Below are positions 1 through 6,823 of a stretch of 34,008 nt of DNA, piece after piece. The DNA is from UBA2108 sp002713215 (lineage in GTDB: Bacteria; Bacteroidota; Bacteroidia; Flavobacteriales_G; Salibacteraceae): positions 1-34,008 of the forward strand of contig CALAPY010000031.1 in assembly GCA_937891015.1 (NCBI GenBank), read 5' to 3'. The position numbers and the translations under genes were made by a program. The first letter of the stretch is position 1; each line of letters starts with the position of its first letter. The notes below the pieces were generated by a model. The model saw only the letters and a list, made by a program, of their open reading frames with translations. It made no database searches and was not told the origin of the DNA.

Positions 1-510
1 GCTTCTAATTCCGGCCAGGCTATCGCCTTCAAACCCAAGAATTAGTTGCCCCCGGTATTCTACCATGGAAGTTACATTGCCCGAAGACAAAATGGTGGGA
101 ATGGTATTTACGGTAATAAAAGTATCGTTCTGCAACTGGGCAATGGAATGGCTTACGGCTTTGTTTTTTCCAATTTGCTTAAACCACCCTCCTACATAAA
201 GTTTGTTTTGGTAACGAAACATAGACCGGCTTCCTCCCGAACCAAGGCGAGGAGGCGAAAAAGTGTCCAGGTTATACAGGTTGTATCCATCATAATATTG
301 AAGTACTCCCGTTATCTGTGCTCCATTATCATAAAACTCTCCCCCTAAATACAAACGATCTTCCACGGTATCTACATACATAAATTTGGCTTCGTCGTAT
401 ATATTAAAAGCAGTGTCTACCGCCACCCAGTTTTGGGCCTGGGAGTTCACACCAAGGCATAGCGCCACCAGCAGCAAGTATGTTTTTAGTATGGATAGTG
501 TGTATTTCAT
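1..510 (-). CDS. Secreted repeat/propeller-like protein, 5' part only (runs off left edge)
   Basis: Reading from the ATG at 510 down to base 1 gives 170 uninterrupted codons with no stop, so this is the N-terminal part of a longer gene cut by the window edge. The product begins with a clear signal peptide (MKYTLSILKTYLLLVALCLG, cleavage probably after a following SQAQ) and so is exported. The mature part contains repeated segments of the type 'LYLGGEF' and 'LYVGGWFKQIG', spaced about 50 residues apart; such 'YVGGxF' repeats are typical of beta-propeller-like or delta-60-type secreted Bacteroidota proteins, which often end in a T9SS sorting domain. That end is not visible here. A short chromosomal repeat lies directly upstream of the start codon. 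Function and final length are unknown. Confidence 0.8.
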   Translation of the reverse strand, partial: MKYTLSILKTYLLLVALCLGVNSQAQNWVAVDTAFNIYDEAKFMYVDTVEDRLYLGGEFYDNGAQITGVLQYYDGYNLYNLDTFSPPRLGSGGSRSMFRYQNKLYVGGWFKQIGKNKAVSHSIAQLQNDTFITVNTIPTILSSGNVTSMVEYRGQLILGFEGDSLAGIRS

Positions 511-870
511 TTCACTTCGGCTACGCTCAGTGTAAATGACCACGCCATGTGTAGCAGATTTTACATTTCTCATTGCTCTTCATTGCTCTTAATCCAACGC
601 GTTTTATTTCTTAGGGTTGATTCAAAACCATTTTATTTCTATTTTTTTCACTGTACTGCCAGGTAATGTGGGATCTGTCATTTTGAGTGAATTTCGAAGA
701 AATTTAACTTCGTTGAGCTCCTTCGTCGGCTGTATCGAGAATGACCGAGTTTTGTCTATTTCTCGATACATTTTGCTCTCCTCGATAGCTATCGGCATCA
801 CAAAACAATCGAAACGACAAGCTAAATTCCCATTCCACAATATCTGACTGTAGTACCTTTTTTTTCTCAC
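511..870. repeat. Intergenic spacer filled with decayed dispersed repeats
   Basis: No convincing gene is seen. The spacer holds a 'CACTTCGGCTACGCTCAGTG' element at 513-532, a perfect 10-bp tandem duplication of CATTGCTCTT (571-590), a 'TCATTTTGAGTGAATTTCG' element from about 678, an 11-bp inverted repeat (731-741 with 760-770, arms TGTATCGAGAA / TTCTCGATACA, 18-base loop), and a 12-bp palindrome CGATAGCTATCG (783-794). These match in style the short dispersed intergenic repeats of many Bacteroidota genomes. An 82-codon open frame on the minus strand (622-870) simply reads through the repeat. Confidence 0.65.
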
Positions 871-1452
871 TTAAATTTCTCTTTCCGACTTAACATTAAG
901 CTTATTAAAAATGCTCTTACGATGGTTACTTACCGTATTGATCGAAATGTTCAATTTAGCAGCAATTTCCTCCCTGGAATACCTTTGTCCGATTAAATGC
1001 GCTACTTCTTCTTCCCGGGGACTTAATGCCCTTCCTTTGGGCAAAGCAATAAGCCGTTTTATTTCTTCGACATATTCAGGCTGATACCAGGTACCTCCTT
1101 CCATTACGGCATTTATTGCGGAAACAAAGTTCGATAAATTGCATTCCTTCGTTACATAGCCCCGAACTAACGGATGTCGGCAAGTCATAAGTACTGGTGT
1201 TTTCCAAAGTGAGCTAAAGAGAACAATTTTTAAATGATCTATTTTTAGCCGATCCAGGTTACGAAGTACATCATTGGCATTGCCCCAGGGTCCAAAATCG
1301 AAATCGAGCAACAACAGGTCGCAATCGTGTAGCAGCGTATAGTCAAAGTCGTTGGGAATGTAAGTAGCAATATTATCACCATAGGTTATCCGCAGCGACA
1401 ATGATAGCGCCTGCCCCAAAAGTATATGATCGTCTATGATAATAATTTTCAT
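871..1452 (-). CDS. NarL/LuxR-type response regulator
   Basis: A 193-residue two-component response regulator. The N-terminal receiver domain (about 1-118) keeps the acidic pair D7/D8, the phospho-acceptor D50 in 'LLLLDFD', the conserved Ser near position 80 ('LFSS') and K102 ('YVTKE'). The C-terminal LuxR/GerE helix-turn-helix (about 142-190) shows 'LSPREEEVAHLI' and 'NISINTVSNHRKSIFNKL'. It should bind DNA as a phosphorylation-dependent dimer. Its ATG overlaps the stop of the upstream TPR sensor gene by 4 bases (ATGA), so the two are translationally coupled and almost certainly a cognate pair. The C-terminus stops directly after the HTH, as is usual for this family. The target genes cannot be read from the sequence. 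Confidence 0.92.
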   Translation of the reverse strand: MKIIIIDDHILLGQALSLSLRITYGDNIATYIPNDFDYTLLHDCDLLLLDFDFGPWGNANDVLRNLDRLKIDHLKIVLFSSLWKTPVLMTCRHPLVRGYVTKECNLSNFVSAINAVMEGGTWYQPEYVEEIKRLIALPKGRALSPREEEVAHLIGQRYSREEIAAKLNISINTVSNHRKSIFNKLNVKSEREI

Positions 1453-2906
1453 GTTCGGTTTTCGAATAAGGGAATGTGAAGTTTGGTAGCTTGTATTTTA
1501 CAATCGAAGAAAAGAAGCAGGGCCCGGGTGTTTTTAGAAAACGAAATGGGGTTGTCGAAGTTTATCTCAACACCATACTCATCGGGCAATACCCGAAGCT
1601 TTTGCGTTCCGTCTTGCAGCAGTTGTTCTAAAATACTAAGCACCGCAATTTGAAACTCATTGGAATACATCCCGGGGTTGTGGTCGCATTCTACCTCAAT
1701 CCATTTGCCCTTGTGTTTTACATTGGTGGGAGTATATATAAGCCAATCTTTGTCGGTAAACCTACGGCTATAAAACTGGTTGTTGTAGGTTTCGAACAGT
1801 TTGTTTTTTACTTCTTCAAGGTGCTTTCTTCCCAATTCCACATTACCCGAATCAATAAATAGAGCCACCGAGGTTAGGGTAGGCAATATATCGGAATGCA
1901 ACAGGGAACCCACTTCGGTTTTTTCATTTTCAAAGGCTTTAATCTGGTGAATAAACATATGGGTTAGGTTTTTCGATACCTGAAGCCGCTTCCGGTTGTG
2001 CCTTTTTTCCATAAACCAAACCAGCAGCACAACAATCAAAAGCGCTCCCAGTCCCAGGGCCCAATTAAGAACGGTAGCCAGTCGGGTTTTCGATTTTTCC
2101 AGCTCCACTTCGGTTTCGAATTGTTCTATGGTTTGGGCAATTTTTTCACTTTTTAAGCTATCGGCCACCACTTGGTGAAGAAGCAGGTATTTATAAGCAC
2201 TATCCGCATTACCCAATTGGTAGTATAATTCCTGAATATTCCAAAGCGTAGCTTCAGATAAGACCAAATTATGACTATAGGCTGATGTTTTATTTAAATA
2301 AAGTAGAGCACTGTCTGGCTGTTGTTGGTTTAGATATAAACTGCTTATGTTATGCAGAACTACTTTCATTTTGAAAGTGTCAGCAAGATAAGAAGCCAAT
2401 TCTTTGGCTTTGGAATAATGTTGAATTGAAAGGCCATATTGTTTGGTAATATTATAAAACCCACCCATATTAATGTAGGTTGATAGCTGAGCGTTTAGGT
2501 TTCGGTGTTCAACGGCATATTGAAGCCGTTCTTCGTAAATATTTTTGGCCAGTTTATATTTTTTAAGTTTTACATATACGTTGGCCATATTGGAAATACA
2601 CTTCCGTTGGTTTTCTACATCACCTCCTTTTTCAAAATAGTCAGCAGCTAGTTGAAAGTGTTCTACGCTTTTTTCGTATTGTTCTTGCTGGTAGAGTATA
2701 ATTCCCTGTTTTTTAAAACAACCGGCTTTAACCGTATCGGGTGCATGCTCGGCATGAACAACCCGGAAGTAGTAGGCATATGCACTATCAAATTGGTTGG
2801 ATTGATAATATTGGTTAGCCAAGCTAGCCCATTCGGGCCAGTACACCGTTGCACCGGCCCAATTGGTAAAACCTATTGACAATATGGTTAAGAACAACCT
2901 TGTCAT
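1449..2906 (-). CDS. TPR-containing membrane sensor with degenerate histidine-kinase-like C-terminus
   Basis: 485 residues. After an N-terminal signal/anchor (about 1-20), residues 25-260 form a series of tetratricopeptide repeats ('SAYAYYFRVV', 'AKNIYEERLQYA', 'SIQHYSKAKELA' and others), followed by a coiled-coil segment (255-275) and one transmembrane helix (about 280-298). The cytoplasmic part has an H-box-like stretch 'VGSLLHSDILPTLTS' with H337, resembling the HisKA_3 dimerisation helix of sensors that pair with NarL/LuxR regulators. The ATPase part is short: the place of the N-box ('AVLSILEQLLQDGTQKL') has no Asn in the usual spot, and no DxGxG or G2 box is visible. It therefore looks like a degenerate or non-canonical kinase. 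It overlaps both neighbours by 4 bases, indicating a coupled three-gene operon. Bacteroidota have many TPR-sensor/LuxR pairs of this design, normally with an intact ATPase domain. Confidence 0.85.
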   Translation of the reverse strand: MTRLFLTILSIGFTNWAGATVYWPEWASLANQYYQSNQFDSAYAYYFRVVHAEHAPDTVKAGCFKKQGIILYQQEQYEKSVEHFQLAADYFEKGGDVENQRKCISNMANVYVKLKKYKLAKNIYEERLQYAVEHRNLNAQLSTYINMGGFYNITKQYGLSIQHYSKAKELASYLADTFKMKVVLHNISSLYLNQQQPDSALLYLNKTSAYSHNLVLSEATLWNIQELYYQLGNADSAYKYLLLHQVVADSLKSEKIAQTIEQFETEVELEKSKTRLATVLNWALGLGALLIVVLLVWFMEKRHNRKRLQVSKNLTHMFIHQIKAFENEKTEVGSLLHSDILPTLTSVALFIDSGNVELGRKHLEEVKNKLFETYNNQFYSRRFTDKDWLIYTPTNVKHKGKWIEVECDHNPGMYSNEFQIAVLSILEQLLQDGTQKLRVLPDEYGVEINFDNPISFSKNTRALLLFFDCKIQATKLHIPLFENRT

Positions 2907-3190
2907 TCAAAAATAAAAATGGTTTTTCCCTTTTCTTCATCATTTTTATAGGACACTACCTCGCCCGAAGGTTGGTTGTTTACCCGTTCTACCAAAACTG
3001 AAAAGGGTCGGTCTCCCGCCGGTTCGGTACCACTGGTAATGTTAAACTGAAACTCGTCGTTTTCGTTTTTTCCAACGTATTGAATTTCTTCCTGGTCATC
3101 TACCGGAATGTACCCGGCAAGGGTATATAGGTTACCACTGTCGTGATCAATGGGGTCTGGGTCTACAACCGGCTTGTATAATACACTCAT
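2903..3190 (-). CDS. Small hypothetical protein, first gene of the sensor/regulator operon
   Basis: Starting at the ATG at 3190 this gives 95 residues beginning MSVLYKPVVDPDPIDHDSGN. It is acidic and polar, with no signal peptide or membrane segment and no family that I recognise. Its last four bases overlap the start of the TPR sensor gene (ATGA), so it belongs to the same transcript. The frame stays open further upstream to an ATG at 3322 (139 residues); that longer start has a GAAGGAG about 11 bases ahead, but the extra 44 residues are basic and unlike the rest, so the shorter start is preferred. A TAGATTTG box (3370-3377) lies upstream of either start. A role as an accessory or ligand-handling protein of the adjacent sensor is only a guess. 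Confidence 0.6.
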   Translation of the reverse strand: MSVLYKPVVDPDPIDHDSGNLYTLAGYIPVDDQEEIQYVGKNENDEFQFNITSGTEPAGDRPFSVLVERVNNQPSGEVVSYKNDEEKGKTIFIFE

Positions 3191-3369
3191 AATTCTATTT
3201 GTATTTAAATAAGTTAATAAAGTGCGTTCAACGGGTTTTATTCGCTCTTTGTTGTAGTAAAAACCAGTATTCTTTATACGGGGTATAAAAACACCTATAC
3301 TGTTTAAATTTAAACTGAACATTCCTTAGTAAACTCCTTCAAAATCATGGATATACAATACTTACTATA

Positions 3370-3377
3370 CAAATCTA
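3370..3377 (-). promoter_or_regulatory. Candidate Bacteroidota -7 promoter box for the sensor operon
   Basis: On the minus strand the sequence is TAGATTTG, an exact fit to the TAnnTTTG -7 consensus of the primary sigma factor of Bacteroidota. No clear TTTG/TTG -33 element is seen at 17-23 bases. It would start transcription near 3363, ahead of both possible starts of the downstream small gene. Confidence 0.4.
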
Positions 3378-3392
3378 AGTGACATTTTTGAT

Positions 3393-3425
3393 AAAAAACA
3401 TAGCCATATATGGCTATGTTTTTTT
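3393..3425. terminator. Perfect 32-bp palindrome with T-run, probable terminator
   Basis: Each arm is 16 bases (AAAAAACATAGCCATA and its exact complement), centred between 3408 and 3409, with A-runs and T-runs at the outer ends. This is the form of a bidirectional intrinsic terminator. It begins at the very stop codon of the minus-strand gene remnant at 3424-3601, which explains why a terminator sits in what is now a divergent intergenic region. An operator or cruciform role is possible because it lies just upstream of the candidate promoter at 3370-3377. Confidence 0.6.
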
Positions 3426-3601
3426 AATAAAAGGCAACCTCAATATCCTGCAAATTACTGATTATGTGTTGCTTATCATTAAACCTAAAACTTTGAATAA
3501 GAGGTTTAAAAATGATCGAAACGCCATTTTTTGCCAACTGCTCTAAAAAAGTGATAGACCTGTTTATTGTTTTATCATTTTTGTTGTCGCATAGAACTTA
3601 T
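3424..3601 (-). pseudogene. Probable 3' remnant of a lost gene
   Basis: On the minus strand a frame of 58 codons runs from a stop at 3602-3604 to a TAA at 3424-3426 and reads ...KNDKTINRSITFLEQLAKNG, then continues with ordinary protein-like composition to ...QDIEVAFY. There is no in-frame ATG or GTG; the two nearby ATGs are in another frame and close after 4-5 codons. The stop runs straight into the 32-bp palindromic terminator. This is what the tail of a deleted or frameshifted gene with its own terminator would look like. The family is not recognised. It overlaps only the 5' untranslated region of the plus-strand gene starting at 3612. Confidence 0.4.
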
Positions 3602-3611
3602 TAGAATTAGA

Positions 3612-4016
3612 ATGATTCGAATTCAATTCATTACTGTGTTTCTTGCTTTTAGCATGTTAGCCTTTGGACAAAGCAAACGAGAGTTTGAAATGCCCGAAGG
3701 AGACACGGTTTTTGTTATGAAAATGTACTGGATGTGTTTTTTGTACAAAGGCGACAATAGAACTGAGGATAGTGTTGCCTCCGCCAAAATTCAGGAGCAA
3801 CACTTGCAACGAATTAATAAACTCGCCGAAGAAGGCATTATAAAAGTAGCTGGTCCATTTGGTCATAACGGCGATCTACGAGGTTTATTCATTTATGATG
3901 TGGACACCAAAGAAGAAGCTGAAAAATATGCGAAGTCTGACCCGGCGATTAAGGCAGGGCAACTCCGATACGAGATCTACCCCTGGTGGACTGGAAAGGG
4001 AAGTAAATTGGATTAA
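3612..4016 (+). CDS. Secreted YciI-like (YCII domain) protein
   Basis: The ATG at 3612 gives 134 residues starting with a signal peptide (MIRIQFITVFLAFSMLAFGQ). The mature part (about 30-130) looks like a YCII/YciI ferredoxin-like fold: a beta strand 'TVFVMKMYWMCFLYKGD', a helix 'IQEQHLQRINKLAEEG', then 'GPFGHNGDLRGLFIYDVDT' and 'EEAEKYAKSDPAIKAGQL', the last being the hallmark order of that family. Most YciI proteins are cytosolic and about 100 residues; exported versions occur in Bacteroidota. The enzymatic activity is not known. An ATG at 3567 in the same frame would put 15 odd residues ahead of the signal peptide and is rejected. The gene ends 84 bases before the next small secreted protein. 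Confidence 0.75.
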   Translation: MIRIQFITVFLAFSMLAFGQSKREFEMPEGDTVFVMKMYWMCFLYKGDNRTEDSVASAKIQEQHLQRINKLAEEGIIKVAGPFGHNGDLRGLFIYDVDTKEEAEKYAKSDPAIKAGQLRYEIYPWWTGKGSKLD

Positions 4017-4073
4017 TCTTCATTCCTTATACTTTCATCCCAATTGTTTCGGTTCAATTCCAAATCGAATCCA

Positions 4074-4081
4074 TAGATTTG
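4074..4081 (+). promoter_or_regulatory. Candidate -7 promoter box
   Basis: TAGATTTG matches the TAnnTTTG consensus exactly and lies 20 bases before the ATG at 4101, which would leave a leader of roughly 10-15 bases. No convincing -33 element is visible, so the 4101 gene could also be transcribed from upstream. Confidence 0.3.
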
Positions 4082-4100
4082 TTTGCCTAAATCTGTTATC

Positions 4101-4400
4101 ATGAAAAAATCTTTAAAAAACATCATTATAACTGCCATTATCTGCTTTTCATTTTCAATTGTATCGTTTGCTCAAGACACTGAATACGTGACCGTTATTC
4201 AATTTAAAAATGCATTGCATATTAGTGGAACCAGTACCCCATTTGAAATAGTAAAAGTGAAAACTGAACATCAAATTGATTTTAAGCCCCTATTTGTAAA
4301 AGTTAAGGAATTAGAAGCTGAAGGATGGGAAATGTACAATCAACAAATTGATGCCGCTAACTACCCCTCCATGACAATCTGGTTAAGAAAAAAGAACTAA
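4101..4400 (+). CDS. Small secreted hypothetical protein, DUF4177-like in shape
   Basis: 99 residues with a classical signal peptide (MKKSLKNIIITAIICFSFSI, cleavage after 'VSFA'). The mature domain is about 75 residues: a strand 'EYVTVIQFKNAL', a helix 'FKPLFVKVKELEAEGWEMYNQ', and a final strand 'SMTIWLRKKN'. The 'L..L...GWE' pattern recalls the small DUF4177-type fold, but this is only a resemblance. A TTG start 18 bases upstream would also be open but would spoil the signal peptide. No functional partner is apparent; it lies 16 bases upstream of the DUF2130 gene and may be co-transcribed with it. Confidence 0.65.
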   Translation: MKKSLKNIIITAIICFSFSIVSFAQDTEYVTVIQFKNALHISGTSTPFEIVKVKTEHQIDFKPLFVKVKELEAEGWEMYNQQIDAANYPSMTIWLRKKN

Positions 4401-4416
4401 TTCAAATTAATTTTTA

Positions 4417-5673
4417 GTGAGTACCTCAAAAATTAACTGCCCCAATTGCGGAACTTCAATCGATGTTCAGGATATCATTTCTCATCAGCTCGAGGAGGAA
4501 ATAAAACAGAAATATCAGTTGCAACTGCTTGAGGAGAAAAAGAAGTTTGACTCACAAGCAAAGCTGTTAAGCCAGGAAAAGGAGGACTTCGAGAAGAAAA
4601 AGCGCCAGGAGAACCAACTCTTTCAGGACCGGTTGGATAAGCAGCTTCGTGAAAGCAAAAAGGACCTGGAAGAACGGCTCAAAGAAAAAATGAAGCAAGA
4701 GCAAGCCGACCAGTTCGAAACGCTTCAAAAAGAGCTCAACGAAAAGTCGGAACAAATAAAGGAACTCAACCGAACCAAGGCAGAAATTGAAAAACTAAAA
4801 AGAGAGAAATCGGAGCTGAAGGAAGCGGCTGAAGCTGAAGCACAGAAAAAGTTGAACGAACAACTGCTTGCTGAAAAGGAGAAAATAAAAAAAGCGGAAG
4901 AAGAGAAAAACGAATTGCGCTTTAAGGAGCTTCAAATGAAACTCGACGACCAAAAGAAGCTAACAGAAGAAATGAAGCGCAAGCAGGAACAAGGCTCCAT
5001 GCAAATGCAGGGAGAAGTGCTTGAACTTGCCATTGAAGATTACCTGGAAAGTTCCTTTCCACTGGACACCATAGAAGAAATAAAAAAAGGTGCTCGTGGT
5101 GCAGATTGCATCCAAATTGTAAATACCCGTTCTCGTTTGAACTGTGGCAAAATTTATTATGAAAGCAAACGGACCAAGGATTTTCAACCTAGCTGGATAG
5201 AAAAATTTAAAGCCGACATGCGGGAAAAAAATGCCGATGTTGGAGTTCTGGTGACTGAAGCACTGCCTAAAGGTATTGATCGACTAACCAACAAAGACGG
5301 AATCTGGATTTGCACTTTCGAAGAATTTAAAAGCCTGAGTATGGTTCTCCGCGAATCAGTGGTTAGAGTAAGTTCCGCTTTGGCTACAACCGAAAACAAG
5401 GGTGACAAAATGAGCATCCTTTATGATTTTCTTACAAGCAACGAATTTCGACTTCAGGTAGAAGGTATTGTTGAAGGGTTTACTTCCATGAAAATGGATC
5501 TTGAATCTGAAAAACGGGCCATGCAGCGCATCTGGAAATCGCGGGATAAGCAGCTGGAAAAAGTGCTCACAAACACAACCAACATGTTTGGTTCAATAAA
5601 AGGCATTGCCGGCAACGCCATTGGCAATATTGACTCGTTGGAACTGGGTGGAGGAAATGAAGAATTGGAATAA
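4417..5673 (+). CDS. DUF2130 coiled-coil protein with a nuclease-like fold
   Basis: 418 residues from a GTG start. The N-terminus carries a single zinc-ribbon-like knuckle 'CPNCGT' (C8, C11); residues about 25-195 are a long charged coiled coil (E/K/Q-rich); then comes the DUF2130 core (about 198-335), beginning 'GEVLELAIEDYLESSFP'. Within it, 'GARGADCIQIV' and 'CGKIYYESKRTK' provide the Asp and the ExK (E249/K251) of a PD-(D/E)XK-like nuclease fold. Family members are widespread, about 400-450 residues, and are thought to act on nucleic acid, but no defined pathway is established. The GTG is preferred because it gives the conserved N-terminal knuckle and no upstream ATG is in frame near it. 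It converges with the YeeE-type gene, leaving 7 bases between the stop codons. Confidence 0.85.
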   Translation: MSTSKINCPNCGTSIDVQDIISHQLEEEIKQKYQLQLLEEKKKFDSQAKLLSQEKEDFEKKKRQENQLFQDRLDKQLRESKKDLEERLKEKMKQEQADQFETLQKELNEKSEQIKELNRTKAEIEKLKREKSELKEAAEAEAQKKLNEQLLAEKEKIKKAEEEKNELRFKELQMKLDDQKKLTEEMKRKQEQGSMQMQGEVLELAIEDYLESSFPLDTIEEIKKGARGADCIQIVNTRSRLNCGKIYYESKRTKDFQPSWIEKFKADMREKNADVGVLVTEALPKGIDRLTNKDGIWICTFEEFKSLSMVLRESVVRVSSALATTENKGDKMSILYDFLTSNEFRLQVEGIVEGFTSMKMDLESEKRAMQRIWKSRDKQLEKVLTNTTNMFGSIKGIAGNAIGNIDSLELGGGNEELE

Positions 5674-5680
5674 TTGGTCC

Positions 5681-6097
5681 TTAGTGGGGTAATTTACTTC
5701 TAATCATTCCATAAGCAAAGGTTCCTGCCATTGCTGCAAATAAAAACAGGATAAAAACCGGGTAGCCCGCTCCAATAAGAACAAACATTGGACCCGGGCA
5801 CGCACCTCCCAGGGCCCAACCCAAACCAAAAATAATCCCACCGATCAGGTAACGGGGTATACTTTTATTCTTGTCCTGGAAAGTAACATCATGATGATGA
5901 AAGTCCTTCAATACTCCTCGCTTAAAACCTTGAACTATAATTATTCCAAGCACCACAGCAGTTCCAATAATTCCATACATGTGGAAAGACTGAAAATGAA
6001 ACATTTCAAAAATTCGAAACCAACTAACTGCTTCACTCTGATACATGGTTATTCCAAAAATGAAACCGACCAGTATATATTTAAATGTATTGAACAT
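5681..6097 (-). CDS. YeeE/YedE-type membrane protein, C-terminal half (DUF6691-like)
   Basis: 138 residues with four predicted membrane helices (about 5-20, 38-57, 84-103, 108-131). The signature 'GLGWALGGACPGPMF' with C100 is the Cys-containing motif of the YeeE/YedE family, which imports thiosulfate or related sulfur species through conserved cysteines. It follows the companion gene by only 5 bases. In many Bacteroidota the transporter is split into two such polypeptides that together equal one full YeeE. The ATG at 6097 is chosen; the open frame continues upstream but overlaps the neighbour and lacks the right helix pattern. Substrate (thiosulfate versus sulfide or polysulfide) cannot be decided from sequence. 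Confidence 0.85.
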   Translation of the reverse strand: MFNTFKYILVGFIFGITMYQSEAVSWFRIFEMFHFQSFHMYGIIGTAVVLGIIIVQGFKRGVLKDFHHHDVTFQDKNKSIPRYLIGGIIFGLGWALGGACPGPMFVLIGAGYPVFILFLFAAMAGTFAYGMIRSKLPH

Positions 6098-6102
6098 GAT
6101 GA

Positions 6103-6696
6103 CTAAAGTTTTAAGATATATGGAAAAATAAAATTGATCATGATTAACCCACCGGTAAAGAAACCTACTACTGCCAATAAGGATGGCCATTGCAGATTAG
6201 AGATACCACTTATTGCATGACCACTTGTACATCCACCTGCATAGCGAGCACCAAATCCAACCAAAAAGCCACTTAACAGTACCATAATTGCACCTCTAAG
6301 TGTAAAAAATCCCTCCCAGCTATATGCTTCTTTCAAAACCAGGGGGACCTTTCCATATTCATATTCCAAACCCAATGAATTTAACGTTTCAACGGTTTCC
6401 GGAGAAATATTGGATAGCATTTCCGGATGAAGAGCCTGGGCAGCAAAGTAACCTCCAAAAACTGCACCCAATGCCACCATTAAATTCCAGGCTTGCGATT
6501 GGTAATCAAACTTGAAGAAGCTGGCCATATCCCCTGCCCCATTTGCAGCGCACATGGTTCTAAAATTGGCCGAAATTCCAAATTCTTTTCCCAAAAATAA
6601 AAGAATAAAAAGCACCACCGCTATCATACCCCCTCCTACATACCAAGGCCAGGGCTGGCCAATAAAGCGTAAAAGCTCTTGAACATTTTCGTACAT
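6103..6696 (-). CDS. YeeE/YedE-type membrane protein, N-terminal half
   Basis: 197 residues with about five membrane helices (20-36, 70-88, 131-150, 172-192 and a shorter one). Two conserved Cys motifs are present: 'FRTMCAANGAG' (C49) and 'RYAGGCTSGHAISG' (C156), the latter diagnostic of the YeeE/YedE sulfur-transport family. Paired with the downstream half it should form an inner-membrane channel passing thiosulfate-like compounds by transient cysteine contacts. In other Bacteroidota this pair often sits beside rhodanese or MBL-fold sulfur dioxygenase genes; none is seen here. A divergent partner is absent and 127 bases separate it from the DUF481-like gene, so the two genes are probably their own operon. 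Confidence 0.88.
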   Translation of the reverse strand: MYENVQELLRFIGQPWPWYVGGGMIAVVLFILLFLGKEFGISANFRTMCAANGAGDMASFFKFDYQSQAWNLMVALGAVFGGYFAAQALHPEMLSNISPETVETLNSLGLEYEYGKVPLVLKEAYSWEGFFTLRGAIMVLLSGFLVGFGARYAGGCTSGHAISGISNLQWPSLLAVVGFFTGGLIMINFIFPYILKL

Positions 6697-6823
6697 ATCT
6701 ACCTAATTTGAACTACTAAATTAGAACGGACAAGTCAAATGGTAAATAACTTAACGCAATAATAAAAGCGAATTAAAATTTTAATCGGAAATGACTAAAG
6801 TTGGTTTATTGTATATAAGACGA

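Noticed and set aside
622..870. 82-codon frame on the minus strand downstream of the response regulator
   Set aside because: It reads through dispersed repeat sequence (TCATTTTGAGTGA, TTCTCGATACA) and has no protein-like features.
3567..3611. Upstream ATG for the YciI-like protein
   Set aside because: It would place 15 residues including two Cys ahead of a clean signal peptide.
6772..6785. ATTAAAATTTTAAT palindrome near the end of the DUF481-like gene
   Set aside because: It is made only of A and T, so it is weak as a terminator stem and expected by chance in AT-rich sequence.
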